DNA of 64,000 nucleotides, from the NCBI RefSeq assembly GCF_001661075.1, contig NZ_CP014870.1:2314501-2378500 (forward strand), written 5' to 3'. The position numbers and the translations under genes were made by a program. Of this stretch, positions 9,581 to 19,046 are shown one piece after another (position 1 is the first letter of the stretch; every line of letters begins with the position of its first letter). The notes under the pieces were generated by a model. The model did no database searches. It was given only the letters and a program-made list of their open reading frames with translations, and was not told the DNA's origin. The DNA is from Pseudomonas silesiensis (GTDB taxonomy: Bacteria; Pseudomonadota; Gammaproteobacteria; Pseudomonadales; Pseudomonadaceae).

Positions 9581-9734
9581 TAATGAGTTAGCGCGGGGTG
9601 CTCGAGGAATGGTGAGCTAATTGGTATGTTCATGCAGAAGAAGGAAAACCCTACTGAGCTCGAATGATATTTTTTTAAGCGCGTGGGGCTGTGTAGTTAA
9701 ACACGGAGTTGAGTTTCTTGAGTAGGGAAAAAGC

Positions 9735-9999
9735 ATGAAAGGCATCATCCATGTTGGTGGCATAACAACTAGAGGTCGAACCGTACTGTCAGGTTCAGTT
9801 GTGGTGAAGTTTGCAATTGTTCGCGCAGCTCGTGAGGAAGACCCGGTGCTGTACCCGATTCCTGAGCATCGCCGCACGGTGACAGCCAAGAGGCTATCCA
9901 ATGTTTAGAGACAAACATTTTTCAGTCGCATCTGACGGTCAATCATACGCTTGCGGCTGCGCATTGATTATCTCCCCGATTGAAGCGAGGGCGAGTTAG
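9735..9999 (+). pseudogene. Frameshifted and decayed PAAR-domain gene
   Basis: PAAR proteins cap the VgrG spike. The frame from ATG 9735 gives MKGIIHVGGITTRGRTVLSG and DPVLYPIPEH, then shifts and stops at 9908. The +1 frame continues with GYPMFRDKHFSVASDGQ and YACGCALIIS to the stop at 9997-9999, which is the usual PAAR C-terminus. One extra base around 9885-9892 explains the break; without it the protein would be about 87 residues, the normal length. Conserved positions are also changed: the family pattern I know is TTHGG and CPIPGH, here TTRGR and YPIPEH. Substitutions plus frameshift suggest real decay, not only a sequencing error. Confidence 0.8.
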
Positions 10000-10001
10000 T
10001 C

Positions 10002-11228
10002 ATGCCCATCAGACTGGATAAAGTACCTGCTCCCGCGCTACGTCCTGCCCGCCCTCGCTTCTGGCTTTGGTTCATCTTGCTGTTGCTGTGTTCATTGCTC
10101 AGTGTGGGAGGGACTTTATTGCTAGGCGATGAACCCTTGCGCCAAAAGCCTGTTGATTTCTGGAGTTTGGCCTTGGGCCTGCCGATCTTGGGGTGGTGTG
10201 TGGTGGGTTTCGGGCGAGTGCTATTTCACATCGGCGAACAGTCCGCTGCCGACGGCTGGGATGAGGCCCGCGAAAAGGCCTTGATCCGCAAGATTCGTCA
10301 GGGGCGACGCTCGCAGCAGGTATTGGGAGTGAGTCTGCATACCGCCCTGCTAGATTCCGCGGACGAGCCAACAGCCCAACTCGACGCTTTGTTGAGTGGC
10401 ACCGAGGCACTGAAGACGCAGCCGTCGAGGATGGACGATGCACCTGTAAGTCACAGCCGCTTTGTCGAAGGCTCAGGTGAGGACCTGGAAGCGGTACTGA
10501 CGAGTGTATTAGAGAAGAGGCTGGCTGACCTGGCGCCGATCCTGGCGCAATTGCCTGACGATAAACCTTTGGCCCTGTTACTGGAGATCGACTGCAGGTT
10601 ACCCGAGGACCAGTGGCGCCTTGTGTGGCGAAAGATATGGCAGGAGTCCGGCATCCGCCAATCGACTGTCTCTGTCGAGGGCAGTGGGCTGGCCGCGCTG
10701 GACCAATGGCTTGACCAGCGCATCGGCGACCAGGCCTTGCTGCTGGTGCTGGCCGTGCAGCTTGCACCGGAACAGCCCGAGGGCACGGCAGAAGTCGCCG
10801 TCGGTGTGTTGTTCGGCAATCGCCTGACGCAAACCACCTTGGCGCCGATCGCCTACTTGCACCGTCCTGAGCAGGAGCGCCAGCCTACCGACGCCGATCT
10901 GCTCTATGCCACGCGTCAAGCCCTCGATTGGGTGCCGCTTGAAGCGAAGTCAATCGAGAAGACCTGGCGGGTGGGTATCGACCCACAACGTCATGCGGGC
11001 ATCGCGACCGTGTTGGCTAAAGAACCCCTGTTGGGCAAGCAGGCGCCTTGCAACCTCGATGCGTTGCTGGGCCATCCCGGGAAAGCATCCCCTTGGCTGG
11101 CCATCGCGGCCGCGACGCAGACGATTGAGCGCGGCGCTGGAGCGCAATTGATTTTCAGTGGTGGTGGCCCTGCCACGGCCGGACTCTGGGGCACGGTCTT
11201 GATGCCGGTGTCAGCACTTTCTAAATAG
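10002..11228 (+). CDS. T6SS-locus membrane protein of unknown function
   Basis: A 408-residue protein with two N-terminal membrane segments (about 20-42 and 52-72, around LWFILLLLCSLLSVGGTLLL) and a long soluble domain of about 330 residues. No enzymatic motif is seen. It starts 2 bases after the broken PAAR gene and ends 9 bases before tssM, so it belongs to the operon. Genes of this kind occur before tssM in T6SS loci with the same order (tssM-tssA-tssF-tssG-tssJ-tssE); I know no assigned function. Inference: an accessory of the TssM/TssL membrane complex. Confidence 0.75.
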   Translation: MPIRLDKVPAPALRPARPRFWLWFILLLLCSLLSVGGTLLLGDEPLRQKPVDFWSLALGLPILGWCVVGFGRVLFHIGEQSAADGWDEAREKALIRKIRQGRRSQQVLGVSLHTALLDSADEPTAQLDALLSGTEALKTQPSRMDDAPVSHSRFVEGSGEDLEAVLTSVLEKRLADLAPILAQLPDDKPLALLLEIDCRLPEDQWRLVWRKIWQESGIRQSTVSVEGSGLAALDQWLDQRIGDQALLLVLAVQLAPEQPEGTAEVAVGVLFGNRLTQTTLAPIAYLHRPEQERQPTDADLLYATRQALDWVPLEAKSIEKTWRVGIDPQRHAGIATVLAKEPLLGKQAPCNLDALLGHPGKASPWLAIAAATQTIERGAGAQLIFSGGGPATAGLWGTVLMPVSALSK

Positions 11229-11237
11229 GAATCTCGC

Positions 11238-14200
11238 ATGCAGTTTCGCCACTCTGTAGGAATGGGGGTGCTGGTTGGCTTGTTGTTGCTGACCGGTGTG
11301 ATCTTGGGTGTGCTGGTTTGGCATGATCCCGAGTCGCTGGGTCTTGCGGCCGGCAGTGACCAGCAAACGGTCTGGCTTTGGGTGATATCGGCCGCGACGT
11401 TGGTCGTCGCGGGGGTTCTGGCTGGGTATCGACTGCTGGGACTTCAGCTAGGGAATTCGGCTTTTAATCGGCTCGACGCGGATGATGCTGTGCAGCCGGC
11501 GCAACCCGCCTCCACTGAATCCCCTGATACTCGGGCGCAACCGACCGCCCTCGTTCCAGCGTATTTGCGCGAGCGCCACGGTCCCTTCTGGCGCCGCAAA
11601 ATCCGCCTCCTGCTGGTCGTCGGCGAACCCGAACAAATCCACGCCATCGCCCCGCAACTCACTCAAAAAAACTGGGTGGAAGGCCAGGACACCGTCCTGA
11701 TCTGGGGCGGCAGCGTCCAAGGCAATGTAGAGGATGCGCCTTTTAAACAGTACCTCAGCCTCAACCGCTGGCGCGCACTCGACGGCGTGATCTGGGCCCT
11801 GAACAAAGAGCAGTCCAGCGATGCCGCCGCAATGGGCGCCGGCGTGCGCTACCTGCAAACCCTGGCCCGCCACCTGCAGTGGCAGTTGCCGTTGTACCTG
11901 TGGCAGGTTTGCTACAGCGAGTGGCCGCAGCCCCAGCGCACGACCCAACCGGTAGGCTGCCTGCTGCCCGCGCGCGCCACCGCCGTAGACCTGGAAACCT
12001 CCCTGGACCAGCTGATCCTGCCCTTGCGCGAATCCGGCTGGGCGCAAATATTCGGCGACATGAAACACGACTTCCTGCTGCGCCTGTCGCGCGATCTGCA
12101 GGCCGAAGGCATTGCCCGCTGGCGCCAGGCGCTCGCGCCGCTGTTCGGCGAATTCGCCCGGGGTCTGCCGTTACGCGGGCTCTGGTTCAGCCTGCCGTTG
12201 CCTGCACACAAGGATCACGCGGCACACCATTGGCCCATCGACCCGGCCTGGCAGGGCGTGCTCGAGGACAAGGCCGTGCACAGTCGCCGTTTGGGCCGAC
12301 ACCCGGTGCGCATCGGCTCGGCGCTGCTGATGGGCCTGGCGCTGGTGTGGGGCGCCGGCATGCTGCTGTCCTTCGCCACCCAGCGCGTGCAGATCGCCCA
12401 GGTGCAGACGTCGCTGGTCGCCTTGGAGCAGTCGCAAACGGGCGACGCCCAACTGCTGGCCCTGAACGACCTGATGCGCGAACTGGCGCGCCTGGATTAC
12501 CGCGCCGAACACGGCGCCCCCTGGTACCAGCGCTTCGGCCTGAACCAGAACCAGAACCTGCTGGAAAAAATCCAACCGATCTATGTCGAAGCCAACCAGC
12601 GCCTGCTGCGCGACCCGGCCGTCGCCAACCTGCAGGCCAAACTCACCGCCCTGATCAAGCTGCCCCCCGGCAGTGCCGAACGCGCGCACCGCGCCCGGGA
12701 GGCCTACGACCAGCTCAAGGCCTACCTGATGCTGGCGCACCCGGAAAAAACCGACGCGGCGTTCCTGACCAAGGTCCTCCGAGAAGCCGAACCGACCCGC
12801 GCCGGAATATCCCCGGGTGTGTGGCAAGGCCTCACGCCAAGCCTGTGGCAGTTCTACGCCGAGCACCTGGCGGCGCACCCCGAGTGGCGCATCGAGGCCA
12901 ACCCGAAGCTGGTCGCCCAGGCCCGGCAAGTCCTGCTCGGCCAACTAGGCCAGCGCAATGCCGAAACCAGCCTCTATCAACAGGTGTTGGAGGGGGCGGC
13001 CAACCACGCCCCGGCCTTGAGCCTGGCGCAAATGGTCGGCGACACCCAGGCCGGCGCGCTGTTCACCAGCAAGGCCAGCGTCCCCGGCGTGTTCACCCGC
13101 CAGGCCTGGGAAGGGCAGGTGCGTCAGGCCATCGAGGCCATCGCCGAAGCGCGCCGCGAGGAAATCGACTGGGTGCTCAGCGACCACCCCGCCGAACTCG
13201 ATGCCAACCTGACCCCGGACGTGCTGCGGGCGCGCCTCACGCAACGCTACTTCGAAGACTACGCCAGCGCCTGGCTGGATTTTCTCAACCGTCTGCGCTG
13301 GCAGCCGGCCGCTAGCCTGGGCGAGGTGATCGACCAGTTGACGCTGATGAGCGACGTGCGCCAGTCGCCGTTGATCGCACTGATGAACACCCTGGCCTAC
13401 CAGGGTCAGGCCGGCGTGCGCGGCCAGGCGTTGGCCGAGTCGCTGATGCAGTCCGCGCAGAAACTGGTCGGCCAGGCCCCGGTGCCAGCGATCGACCAGA
13501 CGTTGCAGGGCCCGAGCGGTCCGCTGGACGCCACCTTCGGCCCGTTGCTGGCGCTGCTGGGCAAAGACGCTGAAGGTGGCGACAGCGACCGCTTGAGCCT
13601 GCAAGCCTTCCTCAACCGCGTCACCCGGGTGCGCCTGAAACTGCAGCAAGTGCACAACGCGCCCGACCCGCAGGCCATGACCCAGGCCCTGGCGCAAAGC
13701 GTGTTCCAAGGCAAGAACGTCGAGCTCACCGACACCCAGGCCTACGGCAGCCTGCTCGCCGCCAGCCTCGGCGCCGAGTGGGGCCAGGTGGGCGAGACGC
13801 TGTTGGTGCAGCCGCTGGACCAGGCCTGGCAGCGGGTGCTGCAACCCTCGGCGGCGGGGCTCAACCGCCAATGGCAGCGCGCGATCGTCAGCGACTGGCA
13901 CAGCGCTTTCGCCGGCCGTTTCCCCTTCGCCGCCACCAGCAGCGACGCGTCCTTGCCGATGCTGGGGCAGATGATCCGCGCCGATTCCGGGCGCATCGAC
14001 CAGTTCCTGCAGCAGCAACTGGGCGGCGTATTACGCCGAGAAGGCAGCCGCTGGGTGGCCGATCCGCGGCACAGCCAGGGCTTGCGTTTCAACCCGCAAT
14101 TTCTCACGGCGATCAACCAGCTCAGCCACCTGGCCGACGTGCTCTACACCGACGGCGGCATGGGCCTGAGTTTCGAACTGCGCGGCAAAGCGGTGCGCGA

Positions 14201-14609
14201 CGTGGTGCAAACCACCTTCGTGCTCAATGGCGAGAAACACGAATACTTCAACCAGAAAGAAAGCTGGCAGCGCTTCAGTTGGCCCGGCTTTAGCAGCCAC
14301 CCGGGCACCAGCCTGACCTGGACCAGCGTGCAGGCCAGTGAACGGCTGTTCGGTGACTACGAAGGCACCTGGGGCTTGATCCGCCTGCTGGAAAAAGCCC
14401 GGGTCACCCCGCTGAACGACAGCGACAGCCTGCACCGCCTGCAGCTCAAGGCCCCGGACGGCCTGGAACTGACCTGGAACCTGCGCACGGAACTGGGGGC
14501 GGGGCCGTTGGCGTTGCTCAAGTTGCGGGGGTTCACCTTGCCCCAGCAGATTTTTCTCAGTGAAAACGATGAGACCGTCCCCGAAGCGCAAAAGAGGAGG
14601 CTCAAATGA
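11238..14609 (+). CDS. tssM: T6SS membrane complex protein TssM (IcmF/VasK)
   Basis: TssM spans the inner membrane and reaches through the periplasm to TssJ. The 1123-residue protein has two N-terminal membrane segments (about 9-28 and 45-64), a cytoplasmic domain, a third membrane segment near 360-380 (ALLMGLALVWGAGMLLSFAT), then the large periplasmic part ending in the IcmF C-terminal beta domain. In the place where many IcmF proteins carry a Walker A loop, the sequence reads LLVVGEPEQIHAI, so there is no P-loop lysine. AGGA precedes ATG at good spacing. The stop overlaps the tssA start by ATGA. Confidence 0.93.
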   Translation: MQFRHSVGMGVLVGLLLLTGVILGVLVWHDPESLGLAAGSDQQTVWLWVISAATLVVAGVLAGYRLLGLQLGNSAFNRLDADDAVQPAQPASTESPDTRAQPTALVPAYLRERHGPFWRRKIRLLLVVGEPEQIHAIAPQLTQKNWVEGQDTVLIWGGSVQGNVEDAPFKQYLSLNRWRALDGVIWALNKEQSSDAAAMGAGVRYLQTLARHLQWQLPLYLWQVCYSEWPQPQRTTQPVGCLLPARATAVDLETSLDQLILPLRESGWAQIFGDMKHDFLLRLSRDLQAEGIARWRQALAPLFGEFARGLPLRGLWFSLPLPAHKDHAAHHWPIDPAWQGVLEDKAVHSRRLGRHPVRIGSALLMGLALVWGAGMLLSFATQRVQIAQVQTSLVALEQSQTGDAQLLALNDLMRELARLDYRAEHGAPWYQRFGLNQNQNLLEKIQPIYVEANQRLLRDPAVANLQAKLTALIKLPPGSAERAHRAREAYDQLKAYLMLAHPEKTDAAFLTKVLREAEPTRAGISPGVWQGLTPSLWQFYAEHLAAHPEWRIEANPKLVAQARQVLLGQLGQRNAETSLYQQVLEGAANHAPALSLAQMVGDTQAGALFTSKASVPGVFTRQAWEGQVRQAIEAIAEARREEIDWVLSDHPAELDANLTPDVLRARLTQRYFEDYASAWLDFLNRLRWQPAASLGEVIDQLTLMSDVRQSPLIALMNTLAYQGQAGVRGQALAESLMQSAQKLVGQAPVPAIDQTLQGPSGPLDATFGPLLALLGKDAEGGDSDRLSLQAFLNRVTRVRLKLQQVHNAPDPQAMTQALAQSVFQGKNVELTDTQAYGSLLAASLGAEWGQVGETLLVQPLDQAWQRVLQPSAAGLNRQWQRAIVSDWHSAFAGRFPFAATSSDASLPMLGQMIRADSGRIDQFLQQQLGGVLRREGSRWVADPRHSQGLRFNPQFLTAINQLSHLADVLYTDGGMGLSFELRGKAVRDVVQTTFVLNGEKHEYFNQKESWQRFSWPGFSSHPGTSLTWTSVQASERLFGDYEGTWGLIRLLEKARVTPLNDSDSLHRLQLKAPDGLELTWNLRTELGAGPLALLKLRGFTLPQQIFLSENDETVPEAQKRRLK

Positions 14610-16192
14610 GCCTGCGTACACTAATCGCCCGATGCCTGGGTGAACGCGATGCCCACTCCCTGACCCACCTGCAAGCCGAGCGTTGGCAACCCTGGTTGCA
14701 GCCGATCAGCACGGACTTGCCCGTGGGTGAGGATCCGGGCTACGACGATGACTTCCAGCGCATGCGTGAAGAGGTCAACAAACTGTCTGGCGCCGATGTC
14801 GATCAGGTGGTGCAACTGGCGGAGAAACTCATCACCCAACGCTGCAAGGACCTGCGCGTCGCCACCTACTACTTGTGGGCGCGTTTGCACAAAGATGGTG
14901 AAAGCGGCTTGGCTGACGGTCTCGGCCTGCTGGCGGCCCTGGTGGAACGCTACGCCGACGAGGTACTGCCCGCGCGTCCCAATAGCCGCAAGGCGGCGTT
15001 GGAGTGGCTGACCAGCGGCAAAGTGCTGGACAGCCTTTCGCTGTTTCCGGAAGTGGTCAAGGACGAGGCTGAGCGCACCGTGGCGGCGCTGGCCTGGCTG
15101 GAGCGGGGGCTTGAGGCGTGGCCGCCGGAGCAACGACCCGCGTTGGGCGCACTGTATGGCGCCTTGTCGGCGCGCCTGGCGCAGTCCGGTGGCGTGGACG
15201 CACTGGTGCCGCAGAACAGCGCCAGTCATGAGTCCAGTGCGCAAACGGCTGCGCCCGACGCGCCAACGATCAAATCCGGCCGCGACCTGTTGGACAGCGG
15301 CAGAGCCCTGGCTGTTTACCTGCGCGAGCAACCCTTGGGCTGGCTGGCGGCTCATCACCTGATGAAAAGCCTGCGCTGGGACACCGTGCATCAGGCGCCG
15401 CCCCAGGACGCCAATGGCATTACGCGCCTGACGGCGCCTCGTGGCGAATATCGGGCACAACTCAAGCGTCTGTATCTGCAACAGAGCTGGGCTGAATTGC
15501 TCGATCAGGTTGAACGGATGTATGCCGAGGGCGTGAACCATTTCTGGCTGGACCTGCAGTGGTATGCCTGTCAGGCGCTGAGTAAACAGCCCGCACCACA
15601 GGACAGTTGGGCCGATGTGGTCAAGCGTGATCTGGGCATGTTCATCGAGCGTCTGCCGGGCGTTGAAGCGTTGTGCTGGAGCGACGGCTCACCGTTCGCC
15701 GATGAGACCACCCGCGAGTGGATTGCCCGGCACGTCAGCGGCAATCGCCCCCAGCAATGGTTACCGGCACCGACCGTCGCGGCGCCAGGCGCAGATACCG
15801 AGATCCTGTCACTGGAAGCTGAGGCCCTGGCTCAAGCCGACAGCGACGGCATCGAGCAGGCGTTGGCCTGGCTGGCGGCGCGCCCCGGCATACAGACCGG
15901 ACGGCAACGCTGGTTGCTGCGCCTGCTGATGGCGCGGGTGGCCGAGCAATATGGCAAGAGCGATCTGGCGATCCACCTGCTGGGCGAACTGGACGCCACC
16001 GCCCAGCGCCAGGCGTTGGCCGAGTGGGAGCCCGAGCTGAACTTCGAGGTCAAGGCACGCCTGCTCAAATTGTTGCGCTTGAAAGCACAACGCAACGATG
16101 CCGACAAACCCACCCTGGCCCGGCGCATGGAGGCGCTGCTGGCGGCGCTGGTGGCCATCGATCCGGTACGTGCCGCAGTGCTCTGCGGCTAA
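14606..16192 (+). CDS. tssA: T6SS cap/baseplate protein TssA (ImpA_N and VasJ-like C-terminus)
   Basis: TssA proteins prime and cap sheath growth. The 528-residue protein has an ImpA N-terminal domain (WLQPISTDLPVGEDPGYDDD then LRVATYYLWARL), a linker near residues 200-225, and a long helical C-terminal part like VasJ-type TssA. GAGGAGG sits just before the ATG, which overlaps the tssM stop. It belongs to the tssM-A-F-G-J-E run. A second ImpA_N-like protein is encoded at the end of the operon. Confidence 0.9.
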   Translation: MSLRTLIARCLGERDAHSLTHLQAERWQPWLQPISTDLPVGEDPGYDDDFQRMREEVNKLSGADVDQVVQLAEKLITQRCKDLRVATYYLWARLHKDGESGLADGLGLLAALVERYADEVLPARPNSRKAALEWLTSGKVLDSLSLFPEVVKDEAERTVAALAWLERGLEAWPPEQRPALGALYGALSARLAQSGGVDALVPQNSASHESSAQTAAPDAPTIKSGRDLLDSGRALAVYLREQPLGWLAAHHLMKSLRWDTVHQAPPQDANGITRLTAPRGEYRAQLKRLYLQQSWAELLDQVERMYAEGVNHFWLDLQWYACQALSKQPAPQDSWADVVKRDLGMFIERLPGVEALCWSDGSPFADETTREWIARHVSGNRPQQWLPAPTVAAPGADTEILSLEAEALAQADSDGIEQALAWLAARPGIQTGRQRWLLRLLMARVAEQYGKSDLAIHLLGELDATAQRQALAEWEPELNFEVKARLLKLLRLKAQRNDADKPTLARRMEALLAALVAIDPVRAAVLCG

Positions 16193-16215
16193 CCTCATTC
16201 ATCAGGATTTTTTCT

Positions 16216-17985
16216 TTGAGTATGGACAATCTGACACTGCGTTATTTCGACGCCGAGATGCGTTATCTGCGCGAGGCCGGCAAGGAGTTCGCCGAGGCTT
16301 TTCCGGACCGGGCGGCGCTGCTCAACCTGGACAAGGCGGGCGCCCACGACCCCTACGTGGAGCGTCTGTTCGAGGGCTTTGCGTTCCTGATGGGACGGCT
16401 GCGCGAGAAGCTCGACGATGACTTGCCGGAGCTCACCGAGGGCCTGGTCAGCCTGCTGTGGCCGCATTACCTGCGCACCATTCCATCGCTGTCGATCGTG
16501 GAACTGGCGCCCGATCTCAAGGAGATGAAGCGCAGCGAACGGATCGCCAGCGGCTTCGAAGTATTGTCGCAGCCCATCGGCCCGCACCGCACCCAATGCC
16601 GCTACACCACCACCCAGGACCTGACACTGCGACCGCTGGCCGTGGAGTCCGTGCGCCTGGCGCATGAGCCCGACGGACGCTCGGTACTGCGGCTGCGTTT
16701 TGCTTGCGGCGCGATGACCGATTGGAACGAGACCGACCTCAGTCGCCTGCCGCTGTACCTGAATGCCGATGCGCCCTTGGCGAGTGCGCTGCATCAGGCA
16801 CTGACCCTCAATACCCAGGCGATGTATGTACGAATGCCGGGACAAACGGACCGTCAGTTGCTGCGGGGCCATTTTATGCCCAAGGGCTTCGCCGACGAGG
16901 ACCGTCTGTGGCCAAAAGGTGACAGCGCCTTCAGCGGGTATCAGTTGCTGCTGGAGTATTTCACCTTCCGCGAGAAGTTCATGTTCGTCACCCTCTGCGG
17001 ACTGGAGCAGTTGCACATCAGCCAGGGGACACCCTGGTTCGAACTGGAGGTGGTGCTGGGCCAGTCATGGCCTCAAGCGTTCAACCTGAGCGCCGGGCAT
17101 ATTCGCCTGCATGCGGTGCCGGTGATCAATCTATTCATCCTGGAGTCCGACCCGCTGGACCTGGCACCTTTGCAAAGCGACTACCTGCTGCGCCCCATGC
17201 GCTTGCAGGACGGTCATACCGAAATCTATTCGGTGGATCAGGTCACCTCTTCGAGGAACACCGAGCGCCAGGACTATGTGCCATTCACCAGCTTTCGCCA
17301 TAAGGGCGGCATGCTGCGGGACGAGGCGCCCGAGCGCTACTTCCATACGCGCTTGAAGCGTGGCGCCAATGGTCTGCATGACACCTGGCTGATCCTGGGA
17401 GGGGAGGGTTTTGACAAGGATCTGCTACTCAACGATGCCAGCCTGTCATTGCGCCTGACCGGTACCCACGGCCAACTCCCGCGCAAGGCCCTGCAAAGCA
17501 CCTTGCTCGATACCCTGGTGCAATCCACCCGGGCCGGCTTGCGGGTGCGCAACCTGTGCGCGCCGACCTTGCCGTGCTACCCGCCGAACCGCGATCGTTT
17601 TCACTGGCGCGTGCTCAGCCACCTGGGCTCGAACTTCCTGCCGATGCTCGACAACGCCGAAGTGTTGCGCGGCACCCTGGCGCTGTACGACTGGACGGGC
17701 AGCGAGCTGAACCGACGTCGGCTGGCGGCGATCGTCGAGGTGCGTCACCACCTGATCCAGCGTTTCGAAAAAGGCTTCCTGCTGCGCGGCGTGGATATCG
17801 AAGTCACCCTGGACGCCAATGGCTTTTCCGGCGAGGGCGACATCAGCCTGTTCGGCGAAATGCTCCATCGCTTCTTCGGCCTGTACGCCGACATTCATTT
17901 GTTCAACCAGCTCACGCTGATCCTGCAACCTACCGGAAAGTGCCTGCGATGGAACGAGAACCACAGTCAACGTATTCCCGGCTGA
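16216..17985 (+). CDS. tssF: T6SS baseplate protein TssF
   Basis: TssF is a wedge component of the T6SS baseplate. The hallmark N-terminus MDNLTLRYFDAEMRYLREAG, followed by FPDRAALLNLDKAG and DPYVERLFEGFAFL, identifies it; length is about 589 residues. I chose TTG at 16216 because AGGA (16204-16207) stands 8 bases before it. ATG at 16222 gives two residues fewer and is the alternative. A longer frame reaching back into tssA is not supported. The gene overlaps tssG by 37 bases. Confidence 0.93.
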   Translation: MSMDNLTLRYFDAEMRYLREAGKEFAEAFPDRAALLNLDKAGAHDPYVERLFEGFAFLMGRLREKLDDDLPELTEGLVSLLWPHYLRTIPSLSIVELAPDLKEMKRSERIASGFEVLSQPIGPHRTQCRYTTTQDLTLRPLAVESVRLAHEPDGRSVLRLRFACGAMTDWNETDLSRLPLYLNADAPLASALHQALTLNTQAMYVRMPGQTDRQLLRGHFMPKGFADEDRLWPKGDSAFSGYQLLLEYFTFREKFMFVTLCGLEQLHISQGTPWFELEVVLGQSWPQAFNLSAGHIRLHAVPVINLFILESDPLDLAPLQSDYLLRPMRLQDGHTEIYSVDQVTSSRNTERQDYVPFTSFRHKGGMLRDEAPERYFHTRLKRGANGLHDTWLILGGEGFDKDLLLNDASLSLRLTGTHGQLPRKALQSTLLDTLVQSTRAGLRVRNLCAPTLPCYPPNRDRFHWRVLSHLGSNFLPMLDNAEVLRGTLALYDWTGSELNRRRLAAIVEVRHHLIQRFEKGFLLRGVDIEVTLDANGFSGEGDISLFGEMLHRFFGLYADIHLFNQLTLILQPTGKCLRWNENHSQRIPG

Positions 17986-19046
17986 AAGCCAATGGATTAC
18001 TGGAAGTACTGCAGGGGCGGGTGGCCGAGGCCAATCTGTATCGCTTCTGCCAATTGCTGGAACAGGCCTTGCCGGATCATCCGCCACTGGGCAGCACGGC
18101 GCACCCGGCGGATGACCCGGTACGCTTTCGGCCCGACCCTGGCATGGGCTTTCCGGCCGGGGAATTGAAGGCGATCGAAACCAGCGACGGTCATCCGCAG
18201 CGCCCGGCGACGGTGCGCACACGCCTGCTCGGGTTGTACGGGGTCGACTCACCGATGCCGACGGCGTTTCTCGACGATATCGCCCAGCGACGGGAAGGGC
18301 ATGAGGCGGTGGAAGCCTTCCTCGATATCTTCAACCACCGGATCTTCACCCAGTTCTACCGCATCTGGCGCAAGTACTCCTATCCGGCCACCTTCGAGGC
18401 GGGCGGCACCGATGCGACTTCGCAGTGCCTGCTGGGGTTGATCGGCCTGGGCATTCCCGGCACCGCCCGGCAGATCGCCACGCCGGTATCGCGCTTCCTC
18501 GCGCTGCTGAGCGTGATGCGCCTGCCCACCCGCAACGCCGAAGGCATCATCGCGCTGGTCAAGCTGCTGGCTCCCGAAACCCGGGCACGGGTGACGCCCC
18601 ATTGGCCGCAGAAAATCCCCTTGGCGCAGCCGGCGAGCCTGTGCAGCCGGCGCCCGGTGAGTCTGTCCCAGGGCACGCCCCTGGGCAGTGTCGGGCATGA
18701 CGCCAATAGCCAGTTGCACCTGGCGCTGTTCACCGAGGATGAAGACGAGGCCCGTGGCTGGCTGCCGGCTGGCCAGTTGCACAACGACCTGCGAGTGCTG
18801 CTGCGTGTGTACCTGGGCTGGCGTTGCACCGCGAAGCTGCAATTGTCGCTACCGCTGCGCAGCCTGCCGGCGCCGGTGCTGGGGCGAGCGCCGGTACGGC
18901 TGGGCATGACCGCTGTGCTGGGCCCGGGCAGTGACGCCTGGCAGGTCGGGGCGCACGACACCATCACCCTCAATCTGGGCCGATACCAGGGCCTTTCGAA
19001 AAATTTCCGGGACAGGGAGATAGAACATGTCACGTACGGTTTTTAA
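17949..19046 (+). CDS. tssG: T6SS baseplate protein TssG
   Basis: TssG pairs with TssF in the baseplate wedge. The 365-residue protein shows family features: an early LYRFCQLLEQ segment, VRFRPDPGMGFP, the NHRIFTQFYRIWRKY helix and the C-terminal LNLGRYQGL. The ATG at 17949 has GGAAAG 8 bases upstream and lies inside the tssF end. A longer open frame upstream is only a tssF shadow. The tssJ start lies inside this gene (20-base overlap), typical of a tightly packed operon. Confidence 0.92.
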   Translation: MEREPQSTYSRLKANGLLEVLQGRVAEANLYRFCQLLEQALPDHPPLGSTAHPADDPVRFRPDPGMGFPAGELKAIETSDGHPQRPATVRTRLLGLYGVDSPMPTAFLDDIAQRREGHEAVEAFLDIFNHRIFTQFYRIWRKYSYPATFEAGGTDATSQCLLGLIGLGIPGTARQIATPVSRFLALLSVMRLPTRNAEGIIALVKLLAPETRARVTPHWPQKIPLAQPASLCSRRPVSLSQGTPLGSVGHDANSQLHLALFTEDEDEARGWLPAGQLHNDLRVLLRVYLGWRCTAKLQLSLPLRSLPAPVLGRAPVRLGMTAVLGPGSDAWQVGAHDTITLNLGRYQGLSKNFRDREIEHVTYGF

